A stretch of DNA of 64,000 nucleotides from Candidatus Brocadia sp. (GCA_021646415.1 SOEU01000004.1:62001-126000), one strand, 5' to 3'; counted from the stretch's first letter, positions 17,956-26,727 are shown. A program made the numbers and translations. Notes: a model not told the origin generated them from the sequence alone.

Positions 17956-18969
17956 TTATATTGTATAGATGCCTTCCCGCTTTTGAATGAAAATTTCCCA
18001 GTCTGTTTGGTTAATCCTCTTTACTTCAAGAATCTTGTGCCCTTCGAATTCCATGGCTTTTGGCACCTCGTTTACGGCTACTTCGTAATCAACTACGACC
18101 TTCAAAACCTGACCGTGTTTCAACTCCTCTAAAGCGAGTTTTGCCTTTACAAAATTATCAGGACAGACGGTCGCCTTTAAATTCAATTCTTTATCAATGG
18201 TAAGTTCTTCAATAAATTCTCCGTTAATGTAGTTTTGAGTTTTTACATATTTTGGGTTCTTAAGAACTTGCACAGTTGGACCATGTTCAATGAGATTGCC
18301 TAAATATAGAAAGATAACATAGTCGGCGAGTCTTTCCGCTTGTCTTAAGTTATGGGTGACGAGTACAATCGTATATTGGTTTTTGAGTTCCAGGAATCGT
18401 TGTTCGATGCGTTCGGCGGAAAGAGGGTCTAGGGCCGAAGTGGGCTCGTCTCCTAAAATGACCTCGGGCTCAACGGCCAAACCCCTTGCCAGGCAAAGTC
18501 TTTGCTGTTGACCAATGGATAGTCTTGTGGCAGAGCCGTGCAGTCGGTCTTTTACTTCATTCCAAAGGCTTGACACTTTTAGATAGCATTGAACAATACC
18601 ATCCAATTTCTTCTTATTCCTTACACCGTGTATCCTTGGGCCATAAGCAACATTTTCATAAATAGACATCGGCAAAATCTGTGGTCTCTGTAAAAGCAGC
18701 CCCATCTTTTTTCTCAGGTGCGTAATTTCAACCCTGGGATCATAAATATCTTCACCGTCGACTAATACTTGGCCACTAACCCGAATTTCATCTTGCAGGT
18801 CAATTATTCTATTTAACGACTTTAATAAAGTCGTCTTACCGCAGCCCGAAGGCCCAATGATAGCCGTAATTTTTTTATCAGGGATATCAATACTAATATT
18901 ATTCAATACTTGAGTCTCTCCGTAAAAGACACTCAGGTTTTTAACGCTTATATGAGTCTTATTTTCCAT
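17956..18969 (-). CDS. PstB-like ATPase fused to a TusA-like domain
   Basis: Residues 1-245 form a PstB-type ABC ATPase: Walker A GPSGCGKT at 39-46, a variant signature LSIGQQQR (second Gly replaced by Ile) and Walker B VILGDEPTSALDP. Residues about 258-333 match the TusA/SirA sulfur-carrier fold: CPDNFVKAKLALEELKHG, then VVVDYEVAVNEVPKAMEFEGHKI. The TusA cysteine is kept (Cys269) but the usual CPxP reads CPDN. ATG 18969 has AGGAG upstream; an in-frame TTG at 18993 would overlap pstA. The fusion suggests a link between oxyanion transport and sulfur status. The substrate may be phosphate, sulfate or another oxyanion; sequence alone does not decide. Confidence 0.85.
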   Translation of the reverse strand: MENKTHISVKNLSVFYGETQVLNNISIDIPDKKITAIIGPSGCGKTTLLKSLNRIIDLQDEIRVSGQVLVDGEDIYDPRVEITHLRKKMGLLLQRPQILPMSIYENVAYGPRIHGVRNKKKLDGIVQCYLKVSSLWNEVKDRLHGSATRLSIGQQQRLCLARGLAVEPEVILGDEPTSALDPLSAERIEQRFLELKNQYTIVLVTHNLRQAERLADYVIFLYLGNLIEHGPTVQVLKNPKYVKTQNYINGEFIEELTIDKELNLKATVCPDNFVKAKLALEELKHGQVLKVVVDYEVAVNEVPKAMEFEGHKILEVKRINQTDWEIFIQKREGIYTI

Positions 18970-18982
18970 GAATTCTTTTCTC

Positions 18983-19834
18983 CTATTTGACAATGCGTTT
19001 GCTAAATTTCTTTGACAAGATCCTCGACAATATACTTATCAGGAAAATTATCCCGGTTAATACCAACGCCGAGGCATAACCGCGTTCTTGTACCTCAGGG
19101 AACGGTGTGCCTAGTTGGAAAAATATTGCCAGTGGTAGTGTTGCTACGGGTTTAAAGAACGAATAAGGCAAAGAGTCTGTGAAACTAGCCGTAAATAATA
19201 CTGCTGCAGCATCACCGATACCCCTGCCGAAGGCAATCAAAATTGCTGTAATAATCCCAGGCAATGCTTGTCTGAATATTACTTTTGCTGCGGTTTCCAA
19301 CCTCGTTGAGCCTAATGCAAAAGATGCCTCTTTTAATTCTAAGGGAATCATCTTTAAGACCTCATCCATGCTCCTAGACATAATGGGAATGATTACTAAG
19401 GCCACGGTAATCATGCCGGCTAAAAGTGACGCTCTTAAGCCAAAGAATATCATCAGGGTGAAACCAAATGCCCCATAAACAATGGAAGGGATTCCCCAGA
19501 GAACGTCGAGAAAGAAACGCACAAGAAAGGCAAACCTTGACTTTCTTCTTACACATAAATTTAAGTAAAACACCAGGGGAAGACTGATAACGAGGGCCAA
19601 AAATGTCGCCCCTGTTCCCAAAACAATTGACCCCAGGATAGCATTGAGTATCCCGCCTTCTTTCCCTATGTAATACCCGCCTTTGGGTGTCTTTATGAGC
19701 ATATCCAGATTTAATGCCGGAAACCCTTTTAAGAATATCGTCACCAAAATAAGGGCTAAACTTCCTACGACCACAATGGTAGAAAGTACCATGAAACAGC
19801 GGAATATATTCTCTTCTATCTTTCTTTTATTCAT
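18983..19834 (-). CDS. PstA-like ABC transporter permease
   Basis: This 283-residue inner-membrane permease has the short form, unlike the long PstA of the first operon. It shows about six hydrophobic segments, the EAA-type loop SFALGSTRLETAAKVIFRQALPGI and an FGRGIGDAAAV segment typical of PstA/PstC. ATG 19834 follows GGGAGG at 8 bases; the open frame extends 22 codons further without support. It lies 13 bases before the fused ATPase gene and after a 229-base palindrome-rich spacer that follows pstC. With the other subunits it makes a complete importer. Confidence 0.87.
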   Translation of the reverse strand: MNKRKIEENIFRCFMVLSTIVVVGSLALILVTIFLKGFPALNLDMLIKTPKGGYYIGKEGGILNAILGSIVLGTGATFLALVISLPLVFYLNLCVRRKSRFAFLVRFFLDVLWGIPSIVYGAFGFTLMIFFGLRASLLAGMITVALVIIPIMSRSMDEVLKMIPLELKEASFALGSTRLETAAKVIFRQALPGIITAILIAFGRGIGDAAAVLFTASFTDSLPYSFFKPVATLPLAIFFQLGTPFPEVQERGYASALVLTGIIFLISILSRILSKKFSKRIVK

Positions 19835-19875
19835 AATGAATACCTCCCTCTTGATTTTTGTCATTTGCTTTGCTT

Positions 19876-19956
19876 GTTCCCAAACTCTGTTTGGGAACAC
19901 AATTGTATAGAAACTGAGTTTCTCGTCTATTACACTCCCAAACAGGAGTTTGGGAG
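19876..19956. repeat. Pair of related hairpins between pstC-like and pstA-like genes
   Basis: GTTCCCAAAC/GTTTGGGAAC (19876-19898) and CTCCCAAAC/GTTTGGGAG (19935-19956) share the CCCAAAC core, with a small dyad GAAACT/GTTTC between them. Oligomers of the GAAATCC type follow at 19990-20065. These are dispersed repeat types that interrupt the operon; they may process the transcript. Confidence 0.65.
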
Positions 19957-20063
19957 CGAGTAAGAAAAAATTTACGATTTACGAATTACGATTTGAGATT
20001 TTAAAAATCTGAAAATCATTCGGCTTGGCTTATGACGAAATCCGAAATCCAAAATCTGAAATC

Positions 20064-20990
20064 CTAAATAGATTCCCTCCTTTCAATGCGAAGCAGGATT
20101 CCCCATCCAACGAGATTGAATAGGATGGATACAACCAACAAGATAAATGCCGCTAAAAGCACGGCTGCATCATATAACGGTATCGACATCATCTCGCCGT
20201 AGGTATTAGCAATGAGCGCAGGTAAAGGATATGCCGGATCAAAGATGGATTTCGGAAATGTATTAAGGGCACACCCTGCAACCATGAGTACCGCTATGGT
20301 TTCACCAAATGCACGAGACAATCCCAGAATTATTGCTGCGATAATGCCTGGCCAGGCCTTTTTTAAGATCACATGTTTTACGGTCTGCCACTTCGTTGCA
20401 CCCAGAGCCAATGATGCCTCCCGTATCTCAAAAGGAACCGTTCTGATTACCTCACTGACTATGGATATAATTATAGGGCAGACCATTACTGCTAAAATGA
20501 TACCACCGCTAAGGGCAGTAAAACCGGTATAATTATCAGAGGCAAACGGGAAAAAGGGCATCTTCTCACTCATGAAAGGCATGAGATAGTCACGTACAAA
20601 AGGCACGATTGCAACTACTCCCCAGACACCGTAGATAACGGGAGAAATTCCTGCAAGTAAATCAATCATTGGTTTCACAATTTCACGCACCCGTTTGTGA
20701 GAATATTCTGAAAGATATATTGCTGTTAGTATGCTTAAAGGTACGGCAATAATCATTGCAATTGAAATAACCCAGAGTGTGCCAACAATGAAACTCGACA
20801 GACCAAAATTACCCTGAGCAGGATGCCAGGTGGCAGAAAAGAGCAAATCCTTCACACTCTTTATTGCCAGAATTGGCCTGGACCTTTGATATAAACCAAA
20901 GATTATGAGAAAAGTTAAACTCAAGACAAATATACACAGAAGAAACATCACTTTTTGAGCAACAATATCTTTGAATTTCCTCGTATTCAT
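20064..20990 (-). CDS. PstC-like ABC transporter permease
   Basis: This 308-residue inner-membrane permease has a normal PstC length. It has about six hydrophobic segments and the loop SLALGATKWQTVKHVILKKAWPGI, followed by LSRAFGETIAVLMVAG. The start has GGAGGGGA directly upstream. Its ATG overlaps the TGA of the kinase-like gene as ATGA, so its translation is coupled to that gene. It pairs with the PstA-like permease downstream. Confidence 0.88.
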   Translation of the reverse strand: MNTRKFKDIVAQKVMFLLCIFVLSLTFLIIFGLYQRSRPILAIKSVKDLLFSATWHPAQGNFGLSSFIVGTLWVISIAMIIAVPLSILTAIYLSEYSHKRVREIVKPMIDLLAGISPVIYGVWGVVAIVPFVRDYLMPFMSEKMPFFPFASDNYTGFTALSGGIILAVMVCPIIISIVSEVIRTVPFEIREASLALGATKWQTVKHVILKKAWPGIIAAIILGLSRAFGETIAVLMVAGCALNTFPKSIFDPAYPLPALIANTYGEMMSIPLYDAAVLLAAFILLVVSILFNLVGWGILLRIERRESI

Positions 20991-21859
20991 TTCCCCTCCG
21001 GAGATGAAGATACATAATTTCTTAAAATGTTACGAACTTCCACATCTAACTCCTTCCTCCACTCTAAGTATTTTCTTGGAAAAAGTTTCTTTTCCTTCAA
21101 CACTTTATATAAATAATTAATCCTGGAGATTACCATTAATTCAGCGGTTTTTGTATTATCATGAATGTATTTATCTAGCAAACTTAATATCTTATCTCGG
21201 TTTTTATAAAAGTTTTCTATCAATTCCGCAATATGTGAAATATCGTGAACAATCCAACTGCAAAAGAAACATATTGTTGAATTTGGAAAAGACAAAATAT
21301 CTTCGTCTTTACTAATAATAAGGCAAGCGCTGTTATCTATAGCGTGTATCTTATTATCATCTGTAAACAATACATTTTCCAGGTGTCTGTCACTATTCCC
21401 GATCACGAAATCAAAGACCTTTAGCCGTTCATAATCTTTTCTTTGTTCACTTGTAAATCTTTCTATCTGATACCCCTCTTTAGCGTCTTGAATCCAATCC
21501 TGAGCCGAACCATTGTATCGTACATTGTTAATTGTGTCGTCAATTACCATGGTTTTCGGTACTAATCCAAGCTCCACGGCTTTGTCAATTTGAAAAACTA
21601 TCGCATCGCGAATGGCGGTATCGGGATTATTGGCGCTCCAGTAATGCCGAATATCACACTTAAATATTACGGAGCTACCGTCCTCAAATGTTATTTTCTC
21701 AGGTCCCCGCAGTCCTCCCCACCACCGATCGCGGTCTATTCTAGCGATCTCCTTGCCCTTTATACTGCCAAAGATGCCAGCTTTTATCCCGTCTACAATG
21801 GTCTTATTTTGTTTATTATGTGTATCACTTTTTTCAATTACTAGGTTATGACCACTCAT
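20987..21859 (-). CDS. PI3/4-kinase-like (HipA/Fam20-type fold) protein
   Basis: This 290-residue protein has a catalytic region resembling bacterial PI3/PI4-kinase-fold proteins: FVIGNSDRHLENVLF (about 151-165), with Asp157 and Asn162 as the likely catalytic and metal residues, and IHAIDNSACL (171-180) as the second metal site. The upstream half has a basic DRDRWWGG segment and an EDGSSVIFK strand that could form the nucleotide-binding lobe. The protein substrate is unknown. The stop codon overlaps the start of the PstC-like gene (ATGA), which ties it to the transporter. HipA, Fam20-like and spore-coat kinases share this layout, so the exact family needs a profile search. Confidence 0.65.
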   Translation of the reverse strand: MSGHNLVIEKSDTHNKQNKTIVDGIKAGIFGSIKGKEIARIDRDRWWGGLRGPEKITFEDGSSVIFKCDIRHYWSANNPDTAIRDAIVFQIDKAVELGLVPKTMVIDDTINNVRYNGSAQDWIQDAKEGYQIERFTSEQRKDYERLKVFDFVIGNSDRHLENVLFTDDNKIHAIDNSACLIISKDEDILSFPNSTICFFCSWIVHDISHIAELIENFYKNRDKILSLLDKYIHDNTKTAELMVISRINYLYKVLKEKKLFPRKYLEWRKELDVEVRNILRNYVSSSPEGK

Positions 21860-21906
21860 ATTTTACTCTCTCCAAAAAACCATGATATTTTCAATGAGTT
21901 CAAACA

Positions 21907-22806
21907 TCAAAATTCCTTAAACAAAACAGTAGACAAATATCTTTCGCCCGTGTCCGGAAATACGACCACAATCAGCTTCCCTTTGTTTTCGGGTCTTGCT
22001 GCCACCTGCAATGCCACATATGCAGCGGCTCCTGAAGAAATACCAACCAAAATGCCTTCTTCGTGTGCCAATTGCCGGGCTAATGCGAATGCCTGCTCAT
22101 TTTTGACCGTAAAAATTTCATCGATTACCTTCATGTTGAGGATATCGGGGATAAACCCTGCACCAATTCCTTGTATCTTGTGGGCTCCGGGTTTCCCTCC
22201 TGAAAGCACCGGTGAATCGGCAGGCTCAACGGCAACGATCTTAAGTGACGGTTTGCGTTTCTTGATGACCTCCCCAACGCCCGTAATCGTTCCCCCTGTG
22301 CCCTCTCCTGTTTTGATAGGTACTAATAACCGGGAACGAATTTCCGGTATCTTAACCCGACACCTTGTATCGATATGTGCATCGGGAATAATAAGGGGCT
22401 CCCCGGCCGTGAATACGTGGCCTCTCAGTCCCTCGTCTGTTTTAAAGCGTGAATTCAAATGCTCATGCTGTTTATTTATCCCCATAGCGCTCTTAACAAC
22501 CAATTCGTGTGTTTCCCTATCCAGGACACTAATTGTTCCATTGGATGTACGAAGCACCTTTCCAATGGATTCCAGCGCCAGATCAAAGATGTGTTGCAAG
22601 GCAGAGGGATCATTTAAAGACCAACTACTCAGAAGTTCAACGATCATGAATATATTTTCCGATAGTTTCAATTGCTCCTGAGACGCGATAAGTTCGGAAT
22701 AGTAGATCTCGCATCGCGAACAATTCTTAGTCCTGGTTCTGTTTATCTGGTCTTGATTGTTATGTCCTTGTCCAAGAACATCTTTTTGTTCTTTATCTAC
22801 CACCAT
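21907..22806 (-). CDS. Chimera of a GAF domain and the C-terminal half of cysteine synthase
   Basis: Residues about 50-165 are a GAF domain (sensor-type, with [22 protein letters not shown] and [15 protein letters not shown]). At about residue 167 the sequence changes to the second half of Cys[19 protein letters not shown], then [13 protein letters not shown] and [16 protein letters not shown]. The first CysK half, with the PLP lysine, is missing, so it cannot be a normal O-acetylserine sulfhydrylase. The join is seamless and in frame, and the ATG has a GGGGA site. It may be a ligand-sensing protein that kept the CysK regulatory surface, or the product of a deletion. It lies 47 bases upstream of the kinase-like gene. 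Confidence 0.8.
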   Translation of the reverse strand: MVVDKEQKDVLGQGHNNQDQINRTRTKNCSRCEIYYSELIASQEQLKLSENIFMIVELLSSWSLNDPSALQHIFDLALESIGKVLRTSNGTISVLDRETHELVVKSAMGINKQHEHLNSRFKTDEGLRGHVFTAGEPLIIPDAHIDTRCRVKIPEIRSRLLVPIKTGEGTGGTITGVGEVIKKRKPSLKIVAVEPADSPVLSGGKPGAHKIQGIGAGFIPDILNMKVIDEIFTVKNEQAFALARQLAHEEGILVGISSGAAAYVALQVAARPENKGKLIVVVFPDTGERYLSTVLFKEF

Positions 22807-22960
22807 TTTTCCCCTTTAAGAAACGTTCTTCTCTACTTCCTTGTGTAAAGAATCTTCTTTCATTTGATAATATCCCAAGCCATTTTGTAAGTTGTTCTAC
22901 ATGGCTCTTTCCCATTTACACATCCTTAAATCGGGCTGCCTTCGGCAGTTTTATAACAGT

Positions 22961-22988
22961 GTAGTGGCAAGGCGCGCCTTGCCACTAC
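22961..22988. repeat. 28-bp perfect palindrome
   Basis: GTAGTGGCAAGGC, two bases, then its reverse complement. The arm GTAGTGGCAA recurs at 28183-28212, so it is a dispersed palindrome family. It lies in the spacer between the zinc-ribbon gene and the GAF-CysK gene. Confidence 0.75.
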
Positions 22989-23004
22989 GGTTGGTTTGAA
23001 ATTC

Positions 23005-23238
23005 CTATTTCTTGATAAATGTCTTGCCGATAGCTTGCGCGGTATCGCAATCAAATCTTTGAGAGCACAACTGACATTCAATATAGTTGTCATTTTCTCG
23101 TAAATTTGGCAAAGCGCCGCTTTCTATTCGTATCCCCATTTCAGGGGATTGCTCAATGCTCCGAAAGCTGCTTGTAAAGACCCTGAACTTCTTTTTGTTA
23201 CCGCACTTGGAGCATGCAAAAAATGTATTTGATATCAT
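23005..23238 (-). CDS. Small zinc-ribbon protein, unknown function
   Basis: A 77-residue protein with two cysteine pairs, CSKCGNKK (Cys9, Cys12) and ECQLCSQRFDC (Cys55, Cys58, Cys64), which should bind zinc in a ribbon fold. A GGAGG site lies upstream. It belongs to no family I can name. It sits between the PstS-like gene and the GAF-CysK gene, and its coexpression with the transporter suggests a regulatory or chaperone role, but this is inference. Confidence 0.65.
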   Translation of the reverse strand: MISNTFFACSKCGNKKKFRVFTSSFRSIEQSPEMGIRIESGALPNLRENDNYIECQLCSQRFDCDTAQAIGKTFIKK

Positions 23239-23255
23239 GTTTCAACCTCCTTTCT

Positions 23256-23310
23256 GCCCTGCCCTTTCTTGACATATGAGACCTTAAAATGTTTATTGAA
23301 AGGGCGGGGC
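23256..23310 (-). terminator. Hairpin just downstream of the PstS-like gene
   Basis: GCCCTGCCCTTTC (23256-23268) and GAAAGGGCGGGGC (23298-23310) pair at 12 of 13 positions around a 29-base loop, starting 5 bases after the stop codon on the minus strand. Hairpins in this position often stabilise the transcript of a binding protein or partly end transcription before the downstream genes. Confidence 0.5.
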
Positions 23311-23315
23311 TCGTT

Positions 23316-24281
23316 TTACTCTAAACTTTTTAACAGCTTCTCCCTTTCTGCCTTGAGTACAGGGAGGCTTGTTCCCGCCTCATCAACAATCTTTGCGCCT
23401 TCATCGGAAAGGGCAAATTTGATAAATTCTTTCACTATGCCTTGAGGCTTACCCTTAACAAAGAAGTAATTCTTTCGTGTGGCAGGGTATCTGCCGGACC
23501 GTATGGCCTTAATCGCTGCCTCCCGGCTTTCGTAGATCTCATCGGGGTCAGCAATACCGTTTTCATTAGAGTCTATGGGGATCAATTTTATCCCTTTTAA
23601 TACTTTGCCTTCGCGCGTAAAGACGAAACTGAAGTTCCCATAGCCAATACCAACGGGGTCTTTTTTTGCAGCCTCAATGACCCCCGGATCACCATAGATA
23701 CCAACGCCTTTTAAGTCTTCCTGCTTTTTGTTGCCAAGGTATTTTGCCCAACTGGCAGCAGCTCCGCAAGAATCGGATCGTGTATAAACATGTACGGGTT
23801 TGCCTACTTTGTTGCCCACTACCACATCCCAACTCTCTATAATTCCCTTAATATAAAGCTCAATCAAAGTTTGCTTCTTTACGCCTTTCTTTAAAAGGCC
23901 ACCAAGCGCCGGATTTTTCTCGCTTACTACAGGAAATACCGCATCATGCAGGATGTATATGGGGACGATACCCTTTTTAATCTCGGCGGGGTCGGGGTCC
24001 CGTGAGACCATCCCGATATCCACAAGGCCCGCAATGGCATCAGATGCGCCTTTGCCTGCCCCGCCGGCAGACACATCGACTTTTACCCTGGGATGCAATG
24101 CCTGGAATGCATTACCCCACGCTACTGCTGTTGGATAAATTGCCCATGCGCCTGACAGGGTTACTGTGCCTTCGAGTTCTTCCTCCACAGCGCCCACAGG
24201 TTCTTTTTCCTGAGCCGATACCAGAGCATGGCTCAAGAACAAAATACTGATGAACAACAAACCACGAATTAATCCCTTCAT
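23316..24281 (-). CDS. PstS-like substrate-binding protein
   Basis: This 321-residue periplasmic binding protein has a signal peptide ending near VSA-QE (residue 23). Family blocks are LSGAWAIYPTAVAWGNAFQ, SAGGAGKGASDAIAGLVDIGMVSRD and the SDSCGAAASWA loop, which takes the place of the phosphate-contact SGT loop. DSNENGIADPDE (about 236-247) looks like a calcium-binding loop. It is only distantly like the PstS at 8666-9640, so the ligand could be phosphate or another oxyanion. A GGAGA site precedes the start. It lies between the porin and the zinc-ribbon gene. Confidence 0.82.
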   Translation of the reverse strand: MKGLIRGLLFISILFLSHALVSAQEKEPVGAVEEELEGTVTLSGAWAIYPTAVAWGNAFQALHPRVKVDVSAGGAGKGASDAIAGLVDIGMVSRDPDPAEIKKGIVPIYILHDAVFPVVSEKNPALGGLLKKGVKKQTLIELYIKGIIESWDVVVGNKVGKPVHVYTRSDSCGAAASWAKYLGNKKQEDLKGVGIYGDPGVIEAAKKDPVGIGYGNFSFVFTREGKVLKGIKLIPIDSNENGIADPDEIYESREAAIKAIRSGRYPATRKNYFFVKGKPQGIVKEFIKFALSDEGAKIVDEAGTSLPVLKAEREKLLKSLE

Positions 24282-24308
24282 TTCTCTCTTCTCCTTAAAA
24301 AAACCGTA

Positions 24309-25964
24309 TTAAAACGACAACTGAAGGCGGGTGGAGAATACCTTTTCCGTCTGACGATCTCCTCCGCCCGCCGCACCACCATCAAAATAAGTTTCCTCAT
24401 AGTTGGCCATGAGCCGCGTAGCTTTGTTGAGGAACCAGTTTGCGCCCACAGTCCAGGTTCTCGCATGGTTCACCGACCTGTCAGGATCCAGGAATGCAAA
24501 AGTATCATCATCGATGTCCAACTCCGTCCAGCGCGCTGAAAGTTGCAGGGCACCCCATCCCCCATTCCGCGGATCGAAGTTTTTCCGGGGAGTTACACTC
24601 TGGAAGGTATTGTCTTCACCGGTCACCACATAAGAAGCTTGCACCTGCCAGGCAGTATTGTCTTGTCGAATGAAGCTCTCACCGCTGGCATTTTTGCCCA
24701 GCAATTCTTGCGACGACACCACGTATTCGCCCAACAATCCGAATGGCCCATAGTACCAGTAGGCTTGCGGGGAAACGCGGGTGTGGTCACCACCATCGGC
24801 GGTAAGTGAGGTAACACCGCTTCCCAGTTTCGAATAATCGACAATCGTATTTTGGCCGTTCGGGCTGGGCAAATTCGTCAGCCTTCGTGTATGTGGCTGC
24901 CCCCAACTGCTGCTCACACCGATACCCAGGCCATCGAGTATATCGACACCGCTGTACTGAAAGGGATGCGCCCAGATGCGGCCGGCGAACTCCTTATTGT
25001 CGTCGAAATCCGTTTGTTGATCAAGGGGTCCGTTGTCACCAACGCCATTGAAAACACCGAGTTGATAACTGAATAAATTTTTGAAGTTCACGTGGCTGCC
25101 GGTGTACACCGTTTTATAGCCCGGTCTGGCGAACTCGCCGTGCAGCACGATGCCGACATCGCGGTTTGGTCCCAGGTATGTGGGGTAAGCCCGCTCTAAG
25201 AATGTAAAATCGTTATCACCCTGCAAACGCTCCAGAATGATGGGCGGCTTTTGCTTCCCGACATTGAGACTGGCGAATGAGAAATAGTGGGTGTCAAGAT
25301 AGGCATCGTACAAACGAGTGCCGCTGTTGCCGCCGAAATCGGGCATAATCTTGAAGTCGAAGTATCTGAACAGCGTACCTTCGAGTCGGAGACGGGCTTG
25401 TTTGAGTTCAAACCTGTCCGTCAGATTGCTGCCCGCTTCGGGCGTACGTTTATTGTCAGGTTTATCGTCTATGAAGAATTTGCCGTCAGTTTGCACTGAA
25501 CCGCGCAAATTCAAGACGTGTGCGCCATCGGCTGAACTGAACCGGAGCCCGGCGCTGCCAGCTTCGATTTTCGGTGCTTTTTTGGCGGTCTCCGCGGCAA
25601 ATTCCTCTCCCGCCTCCACCCTTTGCTCCAGAACCTTTATCTTTTGATCCAATGCTTTAATGTCTGGCTGCGAACCAGTCGGTACGATTGTGGATTTTTC
25701 GGCGCGAAGTCTTGTATTTTCCCGCTCGGATTCTTCCAGCCGCTGCTCAAGCGTCTCGATATGCCGTTCCAATTTTTCCAACCGTTGTTCCGATTCCTTT
25801 CTTGTCATATCCCCCCTTAGCCCGGCTGCCTTTTCTGGTGTAATCAAGTGCTTTCCTTGAAGAAGGTCGAGTAAGTCATCTGCACTAGTTTCTTCTGCAT
25901 GAGATGAAGTTGTTAAAAACAAAAGGCTGATTATCAGCCAACTAAAAACGAGAAAAATTCTCAT
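24309..25964 (-). CDS. OprO/OprP-type porin with N-terminal coiled coil
   Basis: This 551-residue outer-membrane protein has a signal peptide (cleavage near SHA-EE, residue 24), a coiled coil at about 50-130 (KESEQRLEKLERHIETLEQ and KALDQKIKVLEQRVEAG) and a porin barrel ending in SF. It belongs to the phosphate-selective porin family but differs from the other two copies and is visibly richer in G+C. ATG 25964 follows GGAGG. It lies 27 bases upstream of the PstS-like gene, and the pair should supply anions to the binding protein. Confidence 0.85.
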   Translation of the reverse strand: MRIFLVFSWLIISLLFLTTSSHAEETSADDLLDLLQGKHLITPEKAAGLRGDMTRKESEQRLEKLERHIETLEQRLEESERENTRLRAEKSTIVPTGSQPDIKALDQKIKVLEQRVEAGEEFAAETAKKAPKIEAGSAGLRFSSADGAHVLNLRGSVQTDGKFFIDDKPDNKRTPEAGSNLTDRFELKQARLRLEGTLFRYFDFKIMPDFGGNSGTRLYDAYLDTHYFSFASLNVGKQKPPIILERLQGDNDFTFLERAYPTYLGPNRDVGIVLHGEFARPGYKTVYTGSHVNFKNLFSYQLGVFNGVGDNGPLDQQTDFDDNKEFAGRIWAHPFQYSGVDILDGLGIGVSSSWGQPHTRRLTNLPSPNGQNTIVDYSKLGSGVTSLTADGGDHTRVSPQAYWYYGPFGLLGEYVVSSQELLGKNASGESFIRQDNTAWQVQASYVVTGEDNTFQSVTPRKNFDPRNGGWGALQLSARWTELDIDDDTFAFLDPDRSVNHARTWTVGANWFLNKATRLMANYEETYFDGGAAGGGDRQTEKVFSTRLQLSF

Positions 25965-26074
25965 TGTTTTCCTCCTAGAACTTTCCTGCCTCCAGTTGAC
26001 TGGTCAGCCTGAAATATTTACATTAATAATAAATCAATTTCACACCCACCGTTGTCGGATTGGTGTAATGTTTT

Positions 26075-26272
26075 CTAATCGTTTTCACCCCCTTTCGGTT
26101 TTAACGACTTTAGACCATCTAATCGAAACTTCTCCGTCTTCTCAATTTGAACTACCTTGGAATCTTGAACAGTAATTTGGACATAACCGTATTGAATGCT
26201 CTTTAGCGCTCTGAGAATCTGAGTTATGATTGCCTCATCGGTTTTCTTGTTATCAGTTAAGTTTTCATCCAT
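26075..26272 (-). CDS. YezD/DUF2292 family small protein
   Basis: A 65-residue protein with the whole DUF2292 core: ILRALKSIQYGYVQITVQDSKVVQIEKTEKFRL. The family is small and its function unknown; its members often lie near sulfur-assimilation genes, which is the main hint for this cluster. The ATG is on the edge of the promoter region and is the first gene of the minus-strand run (DUF2292, porin, PstS-like and so on). A 17-bp palindrome lies 37 bases upstream. Confidence 0.88.
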   Translation of the reverse strand: MDENLTDNKKTDEAIITQILRALKSIQYGYVQITVQDSKVVQIEKTEKFRLDGLKSLKPKGGEND

Positions 26273-26308
26273 TTTTAGAAACTTCCCTTTAATACATTGT
26301 CTATAAAA

Positions 26309-26325
26309 TCTACTAAATTAGTAGA
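26309..26325 (-). promoter_or_regulatory. 17-bp operator-like palindrome TCTACTAAATTAGTAGA
   Basis: A perfect dyad (eight-base arms around one A) 37 bases upstream of the DUF2292 start. Its ACTAAATTAGT core resembles sites of Rrf2-family regulators such as IscR. A second site with the same TCTAC-N7-GTAGA plan lies at 26728-26744. Regulator unknown. Confidence 0.55.
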
Positions 26326-26428
26326 CAACTAAAGAAAAAATTTTTTAATTATATAAAAAGCTTGTCCAATAGCATTAACACTACAGATTCTGTCAAAGAT
26401 GTTCATGTGTCTAATGTAATCAAAAATT

Positions 26429-26665
26429 GTATCAATTTAGTTTTTGAAAAAACACTTTGAAAAGCTCCGTTAGGAGTAGCATATTAATTAACAGGAAAAC
26501 GATTTACACCAATGTTAAGCTCTATCGGAGCTATACATTGTTTGTTTCACGTGTCGCTCCTCTGGAGCTATGATTTTGTGTATGATTCTTTTTCTATTAA
26601 TATTTTGCCCCTAACGGGGCTTTAGAAATACTATTTTGATTTTTTTCAAAAAACTAAATTGTTAC
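26429..26665. mobile_element. MITE-like element with about 25-bp inverted ends
   Basis: Bases 26429-26453 and 26641-26665 are inverted repeats with one indel and one mismatch; the right end reads TTTTTTCAAAAAACTAAATT and so on. The 237-base unit has no gene and holds several short GGAGC/GCTCC and CCCC/GGGG hairpins of the kind found around hsdS. A third copy of the end lies at 28241-28265, beyond the IS element. The whole gene-free stretch 26273-26804 contains this element and the two operator-like sites. Confidence 0.5.
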
Positions 26666-26727
26666 CAAAAATTTTATATATTAAACCCTTGCCAATAAGA
26701 TGGCAGTTTCAGTTTATTTATATAAAT

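Noticed and set aside
21848-22681. 277-codon open frame on the + strand opposite the GAF-CysK gene
   Set aside because: Lies entirely antisense to a clear GAF-CysK frame, has no domain and no ribosome site.
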